Below, one piece after another: positions 1-5,586 of a stretch of DNA of 5,586 bases. Below the pieces are notes generated by a model. That model searched no databases and was not told the DNA's origin. It was given only the letters and a program-made list of their open reading frames with translations. Each line of letters starts with the position of its first letter. Positions within the stretch are counted from its first letter, which is position 1. The position numbers and the translations under genes were made by a program. Origin of the DNA: Anaerolineales bacterium (GTDB lineage Bacteria > Chloroflexota > Anaerolineae > 4572-78 > J111); NCBI GenBank assembly GCA_012032575.1, contig JAAUSP010000519.1, positions 1 to 5,586 on the forward strand, in the 5' to 3' direction.

Positions 1-11
1 TTCTGATCAAT

Positions 12-31
12 CCCCAATTTTGGGGTTTTTT
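12..31 (+). terminator. Rho-independent terminator of an upstream gene
   Basis: CCCCA (12-16) pairs with TGGGG (21-25) around a four-base loop, and six T residues follow directly (26-31). The short GC-rich stem plus U-tract is the classic intrinsic terminator layout. It would end a plus-strand transcript that enters from left of the window. It lies immediately before the exporter promoter, so it also insulates that gene. Confidence 0.75.
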
Positions 32-37
32 GGACTG

Positions 38-46
38 TGTTATAAT
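38..46 (+). promoter_or_regulatory. Extended -10 promoter for the LysE-type exporter
   Basis: TGT followed by a perfect TATAAT (41-46) gives an extended -10 element. No good -35 hexamer lies 16-18 bases upstream, which fits promoters that rely on the TG extension. Transcription would start near position 53, leaving a leader of under 30 bases before the likely TTG start at 81. Confidence 0.6.
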
Positions 47-67
47 TGGTCAAAGTGATTTTGATAA

Positions 68-73
68 AGAAGG
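68..73 (+). promoter_or_regulatory. Ribosome binding site that decides the exporter start
   Basis: AGAAGG lies seven bases before TTG at 81, an ideal spacing. It is 21 bases before TTG at 95, which is too far. TTG 81 is in a different frame from the long exporter frame and meets a stop after eight codons. If one T were added to the T-run 93-96, the TTG 81 frame would read M-I-L-Y-F-L and continue directly into Q-G-L-T-L-G-L, a typical LysE-family N-terminus. Confidence 0.55.
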
Positions 74-92
74 CTGGCTTTTGATACTTTAC

Positions 93-96
93 TTTT
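93..96 (+). other. Probable one-base loss (T-run) near the exporter start
   Basis: A run of four T residues, where five would join the SD-supported TTG 81 start to the main exporter frame. If the real start is TTG 95 the frameshift is not needed and the protein is only about six residues shorter. This is therefore the least certain of the three frameshift calls in the window. Confidence 0.45.
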
Positions 97-421
97 GCAA
101 GGTTTAACTCTGGGCCTATCGGCCACGGCTGCGCCGGGTCCGTTTCAGGCGTTCTTGCTGGGACAGGCGCTAAAGCACGGCTGGAAACAGACCTTACCGG
201 CCACGCTGGCGCCCCTGGTCAGTGATGGCCCGATAATCTTCCTGGTTTTGCTGGTCCTAACTCAGACGCCTCTCTGGTTTTTGAATGGGCTGCAAATCGT
301 CGGAGGACTATTTGTACTGTACCTGGCTAAAGGGTCTGTGTCCACCTTGAATACACCTCCCCTCACAACCGAAGCCTCAGTCACTGCCGGTCGTGAAGGC
401 TTTTCAGAGCGGTGCTTATGA
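95..421 (+). CDS. LysE/RhtB-family exporter, N-terminal part (frameshifted)
   Basis: This encodes the first half of a LysE-superfamily inner-membrane exporter; relatives expel amino acids or similar small metabolites. The N-terminus carries the family's glycine/proline-rich first helix (GLSATAAPGPF, in the usual place of APGP-type motifs). Hydrophobic stretches follow at roughly residues 33-57 and 63-80. The homologous part ends near GREGF at about position 403. The last residues (SERCL) are out of frame, because one T appears to be missing from the run 401-404 and the protein continues in the next frame from 412. The start is uncertain: TTG 95 has no well-placed ribosome site, while TTG 81 does but needs a one-base correction. 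Restored, the gene would span 81-705 and encode about 208 residues, the normal size for the family. The substrate cannot be told. The split could be a real pseudogene or a sequencing error. Confidence 0.8.
   Translation: MQGLTLGLSATAAPGPFQAFLLGQALKHGWKQTLPATLAPLVSDGPIIFLVLLVLTQTPLWFLNGLQIVGGLFVLYLAKGSVSTLNTPPLTTEASVTAGREGFSERCL
401..404 (+). other. Apparent one-base loss (T-run) inside the exporter gene
   Basis: The exporter frame reads GREGF up to the T-run 401-404. The downstream frame reads FRAVLMNSLSPGPYLFW, and its own upstream extension stops at TGA 394-396. Restoring a fifth T gives GREGFFRAVLMNSLSPGPY, an uninterrupted LysE-type sequence in which the cytoplasmic loop leads into the conserved NSLSPGPYLFW segment. 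Confidence 0.8.
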
Positions 422-705
422 ACTCATTAAGCCCCGGCCCCTATCTTTTTTGGAGCGTGATTGCCGGCCCGGTCGTGCTCGAAGCGTGGCGGCAGTCACC
501 CAGCCTGGGGCTGAGCTTTGTGCTGGGGTTTTATGGTGCGCTTATCGGCGGATTTGTGGCCTTTGTTATTTTGTTTGCTACGGCCAGTCAGCTTGGTCCC
601 AAAGTGAATTATTTTCTTCGGCTTGTATCAGCAGTAGCCCTGGTGATTTTTGGACTGTATCAGCTATGGATAGGTTTGGCGGGTCTGATCGGGGGTCTTT
701 TTTGA
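412..705 (+). CDS. LysE/RhtB-family exporter, C-terminal part (frameshifted)
   Basis: This is the second half of the same exporter. It opens with the LMNSLSPGPYLFW segment, which matches the N-x-L-(N/S)-P-x-P-(Y/W) motif that begins the fourth helix in LysE-family proteins. Further hydrophobic helices lie at about residues 7-24, 32-55 and 65-95, giving the expected membrane topology when joined to the part at 95-403. GTG 412 is very probably an internal valine codon rather than a real start: no ribosome site precedes it, and the protein reads smoothly across the junction once a T is restored. It stops at TGA 703-705. No convincing terminator follows, only T-rich sequence around 730-750. Confidence 0.8.
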   Translation: MLMNSLSPGPYLFWSVIAGPVVLEAWRQSPSLGLSFVLGFYGALIGGFVAFVILFATASQLGPKVNYFLRLVSAVALVIFGLYQLWIGLAGLIGGLF

Positions 706-804
706 CGAAATAACTGCTACATTAAATAGTTTTTAGTCTTTTATTCTGCTTCCTATCATTGCCCTTTTGGACATAGATTCAAGTGACTTTCGGACCGTTT
801 TTTT

Positions 805-820
805 TGTGACTTCTATCACT
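805..820 (+). promoter_or_regulatory. CRP/FNR-like operator palindrome
   Basis: TGTGA, six bases, then TCACT matches the CRP/FNR-family consensus (TGTGA-N6-TCACA) in nine of ten half-site positions. Its centre (812.5) lies about 42 bases before the transcription start predicted from the TATGAT box at 843-848. That is the class II activator position for CRP-type regulators. The match is seen directly; the identity of the binding protein is inference. Confidence 0.4.
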
Positions 821-842
821 ATACCTGGCCGAGTTTTTGTTA

Positions 843-848
843 TATGAT
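843..848 (+). promoter_or_regulatory. -10 box of a possible activator-dependent promoter
   Basis: TATGAT differs from TATAAT at one base. No recognisable -35 hexamer lies at 820-825 (TATACC), as expected if an activator at 805-820 substitutes for it. Transcription would start near 854-855, just before the structured leader, and proceed towards the CoA-transferase gene at 1071. Confidence 0.35.
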
Positions 849-855
849 AGTAGCA

Positions 856-931
856 TCAAGGGTGTTCTCTACCAGGCCTATGACACCCTCCCTAGTCTGT
901 TTGTCACGACTCGGATTTTAGCAACCCTTGA
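856..931 (+). ncRNA. Structured leader RNA with two competing pairings
   Basis: AGGGTGTT (859-866) can pair with GACACCCT (882-889), with one G-U pair, as a local hairpin. The overlapping TCAAGGGT (856-863) can instead pair perfectly with ACCCTTGA (924-931), closing a 60-base internal domain. The two pairings exclude each other because they share 859-863. Such an arrangement upstream of a terminator-like hairpin (941-974) is typical of attenuators and riboswitches. I recognise no known riboswitch class here, and the ligand, if any, is unknown. Confidence 0.35.
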
Positions 932-940
932 ATCACTTTT

Positions 941-974
941 GGGCATCTCGTAGGCGGGATGCCTATTTTGTTTT
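941..974 (+). terminator. Terminator-like hairpin in the CoA-transferase leader
   Basis: Positions 942-950 pair with 955-963 (nine pairs including one G-U) around a TAGG tetraloop, and 941 can add a G-U pair with 964. TATTTTGTTTT follows (964-974), so this has the form of an intrinsic terminator. It lies about 100 bases before the CoA-transferase start codon. It could therefore be a conditional (attenuating) terminator in that gene's leader, or the end of a short untranslated transcript. Confidence 0.5.
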
Positions 975-1070
975 AAAGCGTGACAGTCAATTTGTCAAAT
1001 CAACTTTTTATTTTCGTCAGAATGTTGCAGGGCGATTATTTAAAGCAAACATAGAAGGAACTATAAAATT

Positions 1071-2581
<1,511 letters not shown>

Positions 2582-2610
2582 AGCAGTTCCAGGCTTTAAA
2601 TGAGCCAAAA

Positions 2611-2668
2611 CGTGTTGCGTCTTGCGCCTTCCGTCCGCTTCGCTTCGCGTCACGCAAGACGCAACACG
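2611..2668. repeat. Perfect 16-bp inverted repeat (possible terminator)
   Basis: CGTGTTGCGTCTTGCG (2611-2626) is the exact reverse complement of 2653-2668, with a 26-base spacer rich in CGCTTCG. It lies 29 bases after the CoA-transferase stop. On the plus strand no T-run follows the 3' arm. On the minus strand four T residues follow. It may end transcription, but the long spacer and the low-complexity arms look more like a dispersed intergenic repeat. Confidence 0.6.
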
Positions 2669-2726
2669 AATATCGAGTAATTATTTTCCCAGAATTCCCC
2701 AAAACTCAAAAAGCTCCAAAAACCTC

Positions 2727-2795
2727 CTGACATACTGTTGTCAGTAGTGATGTGATAAAGTGAGAACATAAATTCAATTCATCCTACTGACAACA
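2727..2795 (+). promoter_or_regulatory. Operator-like array of CTGACA half-sites before the VOC gene
   Basis: CTGACA (2727-2732) and TGTCAG (2739-2744) form a palindrome with a six-base centre. A third copy, CTGACA at 2787-2792, lies just before the ribosome site. In addition TGTTGTCAGTAG (2736-2747) and CTACTGACAACA (2784-2795) are perfect 12-base reverse complements. Repeated symmetric half-sites in a promoter region suggest binding of a dimeric regulator, or an mRNA hairpin ahead of the start. No canonical -35/-10 pair is clear. The WYL regulator at the right edge is one candidate binder, by inference only. Confidence 0.5.
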
Positions 2796-2797
2796 AT

Positions 2798-2805
2798 GGA
2801 GGTGA
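2798..2805 (+). promoter_or_regulatory. Strong ribosome binding site of the first VOC gene
   Basis: GGAGGTGA is fully complementary to the anti-SD end of 16S rRNA (TCACCTCC), and four bases separate it from ATG 2810. It is the best ribosome site in the window and suggests efficient translation. It begins three bases after the inverted-repeat arm that ends at 2795, so folding of that arm could affect access. Confidence 0.8.
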
Positions 2806-2809
2806 CAAA

Positions 2810-3175
2810 ATGATTCAACAAATATCTTGGTTAGGGCTGGTGGTAAAAGATATTCCCGCCGCTACAGAGTTCTACACCCAAAAATTGGGGCTGAGACTCG
2901 ATGAAAAGGAAAGCATCCCCAACTTTTACAGCCAGTTTGTAACTGAGGGCGGTGCGATTCTGGGCTTGATTAACGGGTTTGAACAAGAGGGCATCCACCA
3001 ACCGTTCGACACGGCCCTGATGGTTGCCGATGCCGATGCCGTCTATCAGCAGTGGCAAACTGCCGGTGTCACGATGGTTGGCGAGCCGCACGATATGCCC
3101 TTTGGCCGCACCTTTCTATTCCGCACCCCCGATAACCACACCCTCCGCGTGATTGGCCGGCCGTCGGTCAATTAG
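2810..3175 (+). CDS. Small VOC-superfamily protein (glyoxalase/bleomycin-resistance fold)
   Basis: This 121-residue protein has the paired beta-alpha-beta-beta-beta modules of the vicinal oxygen chelate superfamily. The first module opens with WLGLVVKDIPAATEFYTQKLGLRL (residues 7-30). The second includes TALMVADADAVYQQWQTAGV, and the end matches the usual 'F-x-D/T-P-D-x-x' strand (LFRTPDNHTLRVIG). The usual metal-ligand positions look replaced: tryptophan (W7) where a histidine is common, and arginine (HTLRV) where a glutamate is common. It may therefore bind a ligand without metal catalysis, as antibiotic-sequestering members do, and glyoxalase I activity is unlikely. It has a very strong ribosome site and an operator-like promoter region. 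It is probably transcribed on its own or upstream of tag (90 bases further on, with a hairpin between). Confidence 0.88.
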   Translation: MIQQISWLGLVVKDIPAATEFYTQKLGLRLDEKESIPNFYSQFVTEGGAILGLINGFEQEGIHQPFDTALMVADADAVYQQWQTAGVTMVGEPHDMPFGRTFLFRTPDNHTLRVIGRPSVN

Positions 3176-3204
3176 GTAAAATTTAATAGCCGCGATGAAA
3201 ATTT

Positions 3205-3233
3205 GGAGTGCAAAAGCTATGCTTTTGCACTCC
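3205..3233. repeat. Perfect 13-bp hairpin between the VOC gene and tag
   Basis: GGAGTGCAAAAGC (3205-3217) and GCTTTTGCACTCC (3221-3233) are exact reverse complements around a three-base loop (TAT). No T-run follows directly; TATTTT appears only from 3242. It could end VOC transcription inefficiently, protect mRNA ends, or be a dispersed palindromic repeat. It ends 18 bases before the tag ribosome site and would not cover it. Confidence 0.7.
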
Positions 3234-3251
3234 GAGAAAGCTATTTTCCAG

Positions 3252-3255
3252 GGAG
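3252..3255 (+). promoter_or_regulatory. Ribosome binding site that sets the tag start at GTG 3265
   Basis: GGAG within GGGAGAAAG lies nine bases before GTG 3265. An upstream in-frame GTG at 3208 sits inside the hairpin arm and has no ribosome site, and it would add 19 residues unlike the family. GTG 3265 puts the conserved cysteine at residue 5, as in E. coli Tag (Cys4). Confidence 0.75.
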
Positions 3256-3264
3256 AAAGAAACC

Positions 3265-3837
3265 GTGACGCAAAGATGTACCTGGGCCGGTTCCGACCCG
3301 CTCTACATTGCCTATCACGATCACGAATGGGGCATTCCCGTTCACGACGACCGGCAGTTTTTTGAAATGCTCATCCTCGAAGGGGCGCAGGCCGGCTTGA
3401 GCTGGAGCACGATTCTGCACAAGCGCGACAATTATCGCCTGGCGTTTGATAACTTCGACCCGGAACGGGTCGCCGGTTACGGCCAGCCCAAGCTGGAAGA
3501 ACTGTTGAGCAACGCCGGGATTGTGCGCAACCGCCGCAAAATCGAGGCAGCGGTGCAAAATGCTCGCGCTTTTTTGGCCGTGCAGCAGGAATTCGGCAGC
3601 TTTGACGCTTACCTGTGGCGTTTTATCGGCGGGCAGCCACGCCAAAATCGTTGGACCAGCCTGAGCGAAATTCCTCCACAAACCGCCGAGTCCGAAGCCT
3701 TGAGCAAAGATTTGCGCCGGCGCGGGTTCAACTTTGTCGGGCCGACCATCTGCTATGCCTTTATGCAGGCAGTGGGTTTGGTCAACGATCATGTGATTGA
3801 TTGTTTTCGTTATACTGATGTAGCCAAGTTGAGGTAA
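3265..3837 (+). CDS. tag: DNA-3-methyladenine glycosylase I
   Basis: Tag removes 3-methyladenine from alkylated DNA, the first step of base-excision repair. The 190-residue product matches the E. coli enzyme (187 residues) throughout. It has RCTW at the N-terminus, DPLYIAYHDHEWG (11-23), LEGAQAGLSW (38-47), SNAGIVRNRRKI, the SLSEIP segment, and RRGFNFVGPTICYAFMQAVGLVNDHV near the end. The zinc ligands are all present: Cys5, His18, His176 and Cys180, each shifted by one from E. coli Cys4, His17, His175 and Cys179. The base-recognition residues Glu39 and Trp47 (E. coli Glu38, Trp46) are kept, so the enzyme should be active. The stop codon TAA is directly followed by the ATG of the next VOC gene, so the two are probably translationally coupled. 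Regulation is not visible in the sequence; no clear promoter was found in the 89 bases upstream. Confidence 0.96.
   Translation: MTQRCTWAGSDPLYIAYHDHEWGIPVHDDRQFFEMLILEGAQAGLSWSTILHKRDNYRLAFDNFDPERVAGYGQPKLEELLSNAGIVRNRRKIEAAVQNARAFLAVQQEFGSFDAYLWRFIGGQPRQNRWTSLSEIPPQTAESEALSKDLRRRGFNFVGPTICYAFMQAVGLVNDHVIDCFRYTDVAKLR
3831..3834 (+). promoter_or_regulatory. Ribosome binding site inside the end of tag
   Basis: GAGG overlaps the last codons of tag. It lies three bases before ATG 3838 and six before ATG 3841. The better spacing favours the second ATG, making the VOC protein one residue shorter; either start leaves the protein essentially unchanged. Confidence 0.5.
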
Positions 3838-4266
3838 ATGATGAGACCCAAATTGAACCTTGTCACTTTAGGCGTGAAGGATTTTGAACGCGCCTTGAAA
3901 TTTTATCAGGATGGCCTGGGCTGGCAGCCGTCGGGCGACAGCCAGGGGAATGTGGCCTTTTTCCCGCTGGGAGGTGTGGTTTTGTCCCTCTATCCCCGCG
4001 ACAAACTGGCCGAAGATGCGCGGGTCAGCCCGGAGGGGAGCGGCTTCGCCGGGTTGACCCTGGCCTACAATGCCAAAAGCCAGGCAGAAGTTGATGAAGT
4101 GCTGCAAACCGTCGAACGCCTGGGGGCGACGATAGTCAAGCCAGCCGAAATGGTATTCTGGGGGGGGTACAGCGGTTACTTTGCCGACCCCGACGGTCAT
4201 CTGTGGGAAGTGGCCTGGAATCCATTTTGGGAGTTTGACGAGGCGGATAATCTGGTTTTGCCGTAG
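3838..4266 (+). CDS. VOC-family protein (glyoxalase/bleomycin-resistance fold)
   Basis: This is a 142-residue member of the vicinal oxygen chelate superfamily, different from the one at 2810. The first module starts LNLVTLGVKDFERALKFYQDGLGW (residues 6-29), and FFPLGGVVLSLYPRDKLAED follows. The second module has GLTLAYNAKSQAEVDEVLQTVERLGATIVKPAE and ends in GYFADPDGHLWEVAWNPFW. The DPDGHLWEVAWNP signature is typical of a widespread group annotated as lactoylglutathione-lyase-like, and its glutamate sits at a metal-ligand position, unlike the protein at 2810. Substrate and reaction are unknown. It abuts tag without a gap, and the next gene begins 35 bases later, so the three are probably co-transcribed. 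There is no evidence that it acts on DNA damage beyond this neighbourhood. Confidence 0.9.
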   Translation: MMRPKLNLVTLGVKDFERALKFYQDGLGWQPSGDSQGNVAFFPLGGVVLSLYPRDKLAEDARVSPEGSGFAGLTLAYNAKSQAEVDEVLQTVERLGATIVKPAEMVFWGGYSGYFADPDGHLWEVAWNPFWEFDEADNLVLP

Positions 4267-4301
4267 CAATCAGTAATTAGCTAGATTTTAGAAAGGAACT
4301 G

Positions 4302-4985
4302 ATGACTCAATACATTACGCCGGAATTGTTCACTTTTTTCAGGGAATTAAAAGACAACAACAATCGGGAGTGGTTTGAGGCCAACAAAGGGCGCTACGAG
4401 AAGCACGTGCGCGGGCCGCTGCTGGAGTTTGTCAGCGATTTTGGCCTGCGCCTGGCTGAAATCAGCCCGCATTACCTGGCCGATGCCCGCAAATCAGGCG
4501 GCTCGCTGTTCCGTATCAACCGCGATGTTCGCTTTTCCAAAGATAAGAGTCCCTATAAAACGGCAGCGGGGGTTCATTTTCGGCACGAAGTGGGCAAAGA
4601 TGCCCATGCGCCGGGGTTTTACCTGCATTTGGAGCCGGACGGTGTTTTTGCCGGGGTGGGCATCTGGCAGCCCGACCCGCCGACCCTGGCCAAAATCCGC
4701 GAGGCGATTGTAGCACAGCCGGAGCGCTGGCAGCAGGTGAGCCGGGATGAAACCTTTCTGGCGACGTTTGCCATCGGCGGCGAGTCGCTCAAAAACCCAC
4801 CCAAAGGCTACGACCCGGAGCACCCTTTTGTGGAAGATTTGAAGCGCAAAGATTTTATCGCTTCTGTCACTTTCAGCGAAGCCGATGCCTGTGCGCCTGA
4901 TTTTATGGATCGCTACACCGGAATTTGTCGTCAGGCTGCGCCGTATATCGGCTTTTTGACGACGGCGCTGGGGTTATCCTGGTGA
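4302..4985 (+). CDS. DUF2461 family protein
   Basis: This 227-residue protein of the DUF2461 (TIGR02453-type) family has no established biochemical function. Landmarks are TPELFTFFRELKDNNNREWFEANKGRYE at the N-terminus, the conserved SLFRINRDVRFSKDKSPYKT block (about residues 68-87), GFYLHLEPDGVFAGVGIWQPDP in the middle, and LKNPPKGYDPEHPFVEDLKRKDF in the C-terminal third. The length equals the usual family size and nothing is missing. No signal peptide or membrane segment is seen, so it is probably cytoplasmic. ATG 4302 follows AAAGGA (4292-4297) with four bases between. It is the last gene of the probable tag-VOC-DUF2461 unit and converges on the minus-strand WYL gene, with a long inverted repeat between them. 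Confidence 0.93.
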   Translation: MTQYITPELFTFFRELKDNNNREWFEANKGRYEKHVRGPLLEFVSDFGLRLAEISPHYLADARKSGGSLFRINRDVRFSKDKSPYKTAAGVHFRHEVGKDAHAPGFYLHLEPDGVFAGVGIWQPDPPTLAKIREAIVAQPERWQQVSRDETFLATFAIGGESLKNPPKGYDPEHPFVEDLKRKDFIASVTFSEADACAPDFMDRYTGICRQAAPYIGFLTTALGLSW

Positions 4986-4989
4986 AACA

Positions 4990-5017
4990 GTAGACGGTAG
5001 ACAGTAGACGGTAGACG
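4990..5017. repeat. Four tandem GTAGACR heptamers
   Basis: The heptamers run GTAGACG (4990-4996), GTAGACA (4997-5003), GTAGACG (5004-5010) and GTAGACG (5011-5017). A G-rich tail follows (GGGGGATTTGGGGGATAGG). They start five bases after the DUF2461 stop. Short heptamer arrays of this kind are known intergenic repeats in several bacterial genomes. They have no spacers, so this is not a CRISPR array. Confidence 0.8.
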
Positions 5018-5052
5018 GGGGATTTGGGGGATAGGTAAACTCCCCAGTCTCT

Positions 5053-5145
5053 ATGTCATTTCGAGCGCCAGCGAGAAATCTTCTTGCTCGTCATAACATT
5101 TTAGGCTGTGGCGAAGAAGATTCCTCCCTGCGGTCGGAATGACAT
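5053..5145. repeat. 93-nt imperfect inverted repeat between convergent genes
   Basis: The outer arms are 5053-5064 and 5134-5145 (ATGTCATT paired with AATGACAT, extended by four more pairs including one G-T). The inner arms 5073-5085 and 5114-5126 pair at twelve of thirteen positions (AATCTTCTT with AAGAAGATT plus flanks). The element would fold on either strand. It sits between the converging DUF2461 and WYL genes, where it could act as a bidirectional terminator. The arm sequences resemble dispersed GTCATTTCGAGC...GGAATGAC repeats found in many environmental genomes; that resemblance is from memory. Confidence 0.7.
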
Positions 5146-5169
5146 GATTCGCCTTGATTCCGCCACGGA

Positions 5170-5586
5170 CTAAGGCAAAGCTGTACCAGGCAGCCGGTTT
5201 TCGTTTTCCATATTCTCATTTTGATGCTGCGCCACGATTCGTGCCGCCGTCGCCGCCAGCCGCGCCCGCAGTTCGACCGGTTCCAGCACCTCCATCTTGT
5301 CGCCCCAGCCGAGTAGCCAGCCTTCGATTTGCTCAAACGATCTGGGCCGGTAAACCATCACGCTGTCATTACGTGCCTCGATCAGGCTGAAGTGCTGCCG
5401 CTCGCGCACCCAGCGGGTCACGCTTGGGTCAAACTTGACGATCACCCGGGGGTGCTCCTGGCCCGAAGAGCGTTGGCGCGAGTCAAGTTGGCGCGGCGCA
5501 AATTGTTCGTTCACCAGCGCCAGCCGGTCAATCCGGTCCAGCCGAAAGTTGCGCAGCTCCTGGCGCAGGCGGCAGTAACCGAACAG
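5170..5586 (-). CDS. WYL-domain transcriptional regulator (YafY-type), C-terminal part
   Basis: The coding frame is open from the right edge of the window; the first visible codon is 5584-5586 and the stop is 5170-5172, giving 138 residues. The visible part begins LFGYCRLRQELRNFRLDRI, the conserved stretch that directly follows the WYL motif. The WCX-type C-terminal extension comes next (RVIVKFDPSVTRWVRE, then FEQIEGWLLGWGDKMEVLEPVELRARLAATA). YafY-type regulators have an N-terminal DNA-binding HTH domain, which lies outside the window, and a WYL ligand-sensing domain. GTG 5514 is an internal valine, not the start. The gene converges on DUF2461. Its target is unknown; the CTGACA array at 2727-2795 is a possible one. 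Confidence 0.88.
   Translation of the reverse strand: MFGYCRLRQELRNFRLDRIDRLALVNEQFAPRQLDSRQRSSGQEHPRVIVKFDPSVTRWVRERQHFSLIEARNDSVMVYRPRSFEQIEGWLLGWGDKMEVLEPVELRARLAATAARIVAQHQNENMENENRLPGTALP

Larger units (their letters stand above)
706..1070 (+). other. 365-base non-coding region: promoter and structured leader
   Basis: No convincing gene is present. The only frame of note (928-1119) lacks a ribosome site and runs through a hairpin into the next gene. The stretch is AT-rich with several T-runs, including eight T residues at 798-805. It holds a CRP/FNR-like palindrome, a -10-like box, two alternative pairings of one segment, and a terminator-like hairpin; these are listed separately. GTGACTT occurs twice (783-789 and 806-812). 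The last part (975-1070) is AT-rich and ends in the ribosome site of the CoA-transferase gene, AGAAGGA at 1053-1059. Confidence 0.6.

Noticed and set aside
95..705. Programmed ribosomal frameshifting in the exporter
   Set aside because: The short TTTT runs are not typical slippery signals, no downstream stimulatory structure was seen, and the same kind of one-base loss also occurs in the unrelated CoA-transferase gene.
393..713. A 106-residue frame over the exporter
   Set aside because: It is a shadow of the exporter in another frame; the exporter frame carries the conserved membrane motifs.
981..997. TGACA-N7-TGTCA palindrome in the CoA-transferase leader, similar to the half-sites at 2727-2744
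   Set aside because: The spacing differs (seven bases instead of six), the flanking C/G of the half-sites is missing, and it lies downstream of the proposed promoter; five-base arms can arise by chance.
3241..3792. A 183-residue minus-strand frame opposite tag
   Set aside because: It lies entirely antisense to tag, resembles no family, and the tag frame has all catalytic and zinc-binding residues.
4990..5017. Possible CRISPR array
   Set aside because: The repeat units are seven bases long, contiguous and without spacers, and no cas genes are present.
5154..5390. A proline-rich plus-strand frame near the right end
   Set aside because: It is antisense to the WYL-domain gene, and its composition follows from GC-rich codons on the other strand.

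Overview
The window looks like bacterial chromosome of moderate GC content, rich in housekeeping and stress genes, with no phage, plasmid, CRISPR or transposase genes. Short dispersed-type repeats between genes (GTAGAC heptamers, long inverted repeats) and the mix of WYL regulator, small VOC proteins and DUF2461 recall Chloroflexota such as Anaerolineae. That placement is an impression, not a demonstrated assignment.

Layout. Positions 1-80 hold a rho-independent terminator of an upstream gene and an extended -10 promoter. A LysE/RhtB-type exporter gene follows (about 81-705), broken into two reading frames by apparent one-base losses. Positions 706-1070 hold no gene but appear to be a regulated leader: a CRP/FNR-like palindrome, a -10 box, two mutually exclusive hairpins and a terminator-like hairpin. 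Next is an acetyl-CoA hydrolase/succinate:acetate CoA-transferase gene (1071-2581), also split by one apparent missing base. Positions 2582-2809 carry a 16-bp inverted repeat and an operator-like set of CTGACA half-sites before a small VOC (glyoxalase/bleomycin-resistance fold) gene (2810-3175). A perfect 13-bp hairpin separates it from a probable three-gene operon: tag (3-methyladenine DNA glycosylase I, 3265-3837), a second VOC protein (3838-4266) and a DUF2461 protein (4302-4985). Positions 4986-5169 hold GTAGAC heptamer repeats and a 93-nt inverted repeat. The C-terminal part of a WYL-domain (YafY-type) regulator runs in on the minus strand from beyond the right edge.

How it fits together. 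The exporter and the CoA-transferase look like independent units. The tag-VOC-DUF2461 group looks co-transcribed and could serve base repair and detoxification. The WYL regulator converges on this group and may control the VOC promoter at 2727-2809, but that is inference. No clearly new system is evident. The best leads are the leader RNA before the CoA-transferase, the operator-like array before the first VOC gene, and the cluster of one-base losses in the first 1.6 kb.
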